Positions 6,331 to 7,633 of a stretch of DNA of 7,633 nt are shown piece by piece. Under the pieces are notes generated by a model. That model saw only the letters and a program-made list of their open reading frames with translations. It was not told the DNA's origin and did not search any database. Every line of letters begins with the position of its first letter. Positions within the stretch are counted from its first letter, which is position 1. A program made the translations under genes and the position numbers. Source of the stretch: Nitrososphaerota archaeon (GTDB lineage: Archaea > Thermoproteota > Nitrososphaeria > Nitrososphaerales > UBA57); contig JACZWF010000073.1 of the NCBI GenBank assembly GCA_022572285.1, positions 1 through 7,633 of the forward strand. The letters are read 5' to 3'.

Positions 6331-7632
6331 AGTCAGCTCTAAAGTGCCCGATTTCGTGTCTTCAAGGGTCATGACTGGCACGGTCTTTCCTCCCTTCGTT
6401 ACATGGACGCCCTGTTCAAGGAGGAATGAGTGTGAAAGTAATCTCTCTCCCGGTGTAGTCTGTCCATAAAGGATGGACATTTCTTTGTATGATTCTAGGA
6501 GCTCCGGGGTGGCCTTGGCAGCAATTATCAAGAAGCGCATGGTCCAAGGATCATCAGAATCTACCTCCCGTATGTAGATACTTTTCGAGGCATCTTGTTT
6601 AACATAGCCCGAGAGTATAGCCTTAGCTTCAGATTCCAGGTCTTTGTCCCAGATGCCCCTCGGGCTCACGACGGTGAACCAGATGTAATCAGTTCGGTAT
6701 TCAGAAGTCAGACCCAGTGTCGCGGGGATCTTGAAAATGCCCAAAGCGCCGACCAGATATTCCTTGAGGTGCCTTCTGTCTACAATCTCTCTCAGGATAT
6801 TTTCGTCAGTAAGGGAAGCTTCGTCTTCCATTAGGACCCTCTGCATAATCTTCATTTGCTCGACATCTGTTAATTCCGCAACTCTGTCATAGTACCCCCT
6901 ATCTTTCATCGAGGCACTCATCTTCTCATAATAGGTCCCCTCCAGGCTGTTCGCTTCAGTGACAAGTTTTCTATAGTTGGAATTTACGTCAAATTTGCTT
7001 TCAACGTGACTATACTCTTTTAACTTGGTCTCTAACCTTTCTTTTTCACCGATAACTTCCTCGCCCTCTGCGGTGAGAACTCTTATCTCGTGTTCCAATT
7101 CCTTAGCCTTACCTTCCATGTATTTCTTTTTGGGGCCAAGGAAACCAAATCGGATCTTCTTGGCTTGACCGCCAATCCTATCCATTTCGAGCTGCCTACT
7201 CTTTTGCTTAATTTCCAATGACTCTACCTCGTTCCGCTGCTTCTCGAGTCGTTCGGTTAGGACTCTCTTCATGACTCTACAGTCACTAAGTCGAGAATCG
7301 AGAGTCTTCAACTCCGAACTAATCGGATAAAGAAGGGAGGAAAGAAGTGCAAAGTCTATTACAAGTTCAGGATTGAGGATTCTCTGGACTCTCGTTGCAA
7401 GCTCTTGATGCAATTCGGTCTTTTCTGCCTTAGCTAGCTGCTTGTTGAGCTTATCTGCAAGACTATTCGTCTGAAGGTATAACCTAAGTCCAATTATGTA
7501 TCTGTCTATCAGTTCAACGAAACCAACAGCATCATTGAGTATCTGAACTTGACGTGGGGTCAGCTGCTGTGCGCTTGGAACCATTCCACGCAGGTCTTCT
7601 GCTATGTCTTTAACGCGGCTTTGGAATTTCTG
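6328..7632 (-). CDS. Coiled-coil protein with C-terminal alpha/beta region, probably 5' partial
   Basis: The frame is open to the right edge. The first ATG (7584) gives 418 residues, but 16 further codons before it (QKFQSRVKDIAEDLRG) read like coding sequence and no Shine-Dalgarno precedes that ATG, so the real start is probably outside the window. Numbered from the ATG: 1-90 is helical, with a hydrophobic patch (NPELVIDFALLSSLLYPI, 71-88) too polar overall for a clear membrane span. Residues 90-192 form a charged coiled coil broken by a basic GFLGPKKK turn (147-154). Residues 200-280 are helical. Residues 290-375 look alpha/beta (YIWFTVVSPRGIW, SIYIREVD, TMRFLIIAAKATPELLESY), followed by a Gly/Thr-rich tail. 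No signal peptide or catalytic motif is visible in the part present. It lies 33 bp upstream of the membrane-protein gene in the same orientation, so co-transcription is likely. No family is recognised; a cytoplasmic partner of the membrane protein's helical tail is a guess. Confidence 0.75.
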   Translation of the reverse strand, partial: QKFQSRVKDIAEDLRGMVPSAQQLTPRQVQILNDAVGFVELIDRYIIGLRLYLQTNSLADKLNKQLAKAEKTELHQELATRVQRILNPELVIDFALLSSLLYPISSELKTLDSRLSDCRVMKRVLTERLEKQRNEVESLEIKQKSRQLEMDRIGGQAKKIRFGFLGPKKKYMEGKAKELEHEIRVLTAEGEEVIGEKERLETKLKEYSHVESKFDVNSNYRKLVTEANSLEGTYYEKMSASMKDRGYYDRVAELTDVEQMKIMQRVLMEDEASLTDENILREIVDRRHLKEYLVGALGIFKIPATLGLTSEYRTDYIWFTVVSPRGIWDKDLESEAKAILSGYVKQDASKSIYIREVDSDDPWTMRFLIIAAKATPELLESYKEMSILYGQTTPGERLLSHSFLLEQGVHVTKGGKTVPVMTLEDTKSGTLELT

Positions 7633-7633
7633 A

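Noticed and set aside
1..7633. tRNA, rRNA, CRISPR arrays, insertion sequences, attachment sites
   Set aside because: No regularly spaced repeats, cloverleaf-like segments, transposase or integrase motifs were seen on either strand; coding density leaves almost no room for them.

Overview
The window looks archaeal. It encodes a tubulin/FtsZ-superfamily protein of CetZ-like character with an N-terminal zinc knuckle. It also encodes a surface protein with five N-glycosylation sequons and a C-terminal anchor. TATA-like boxes lie about 25-27 bp upstream of two candidate start codons that would then be leaderless, and starts other than ATG (GTG, TTG) are used. Base composition is moderate. The lineage cannot be fixed from the sequence; a non-halophilic member of the Thermoproteota/Nitrososphaeria side is a guess only. 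No RNA gene, CRISPR array, transposon or integrase was seen.

Layout, left to right. (1) 1-1413 (+): 3' part of a secreted, C-terminally anchored beta-rich protein, open at the left edge. (2) 1406-2797 (-): a divergent tubulin/FtsZ-superfamily protein, converging on gene 1 with an 8-bp overlap. (3) 2798-2864: a compact divergent promoter region with one shared TATA box and two palindromic ACG-S-CGT boxes. (4) 2865/2943-3842 (+): a protein with a PH-like domain whose natural N-terminus appears to be cut by an in-frame TGA. (5) 3844-6294 (-): an 816-residue protein with about ten membrane segments and a long helical cytoplasmic tail, ending 1 bp from gene 4. (6) 6328-7632 (-): a coiled-coil protein upstream of gene 5 in the same direction, open at the right edge.

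Taken together this is a plausible, apparently undescribed archaeal membrane-cytoskeleton locus. It combines a GTPase-fold filament protein with an altered phosphate loop, a PH-like protein sharing its promoter region, a large polytopic membrane protein with a cytoplasmic helical arm, a coiled-coil partner, and a nearby surface protein with a short cytoplasmic tail. Joint function is inferred from proximity only. The tubulin-fold assignment rests on visible motifs, while genes 1, 4, 5 and 6 have no recognised specific function.
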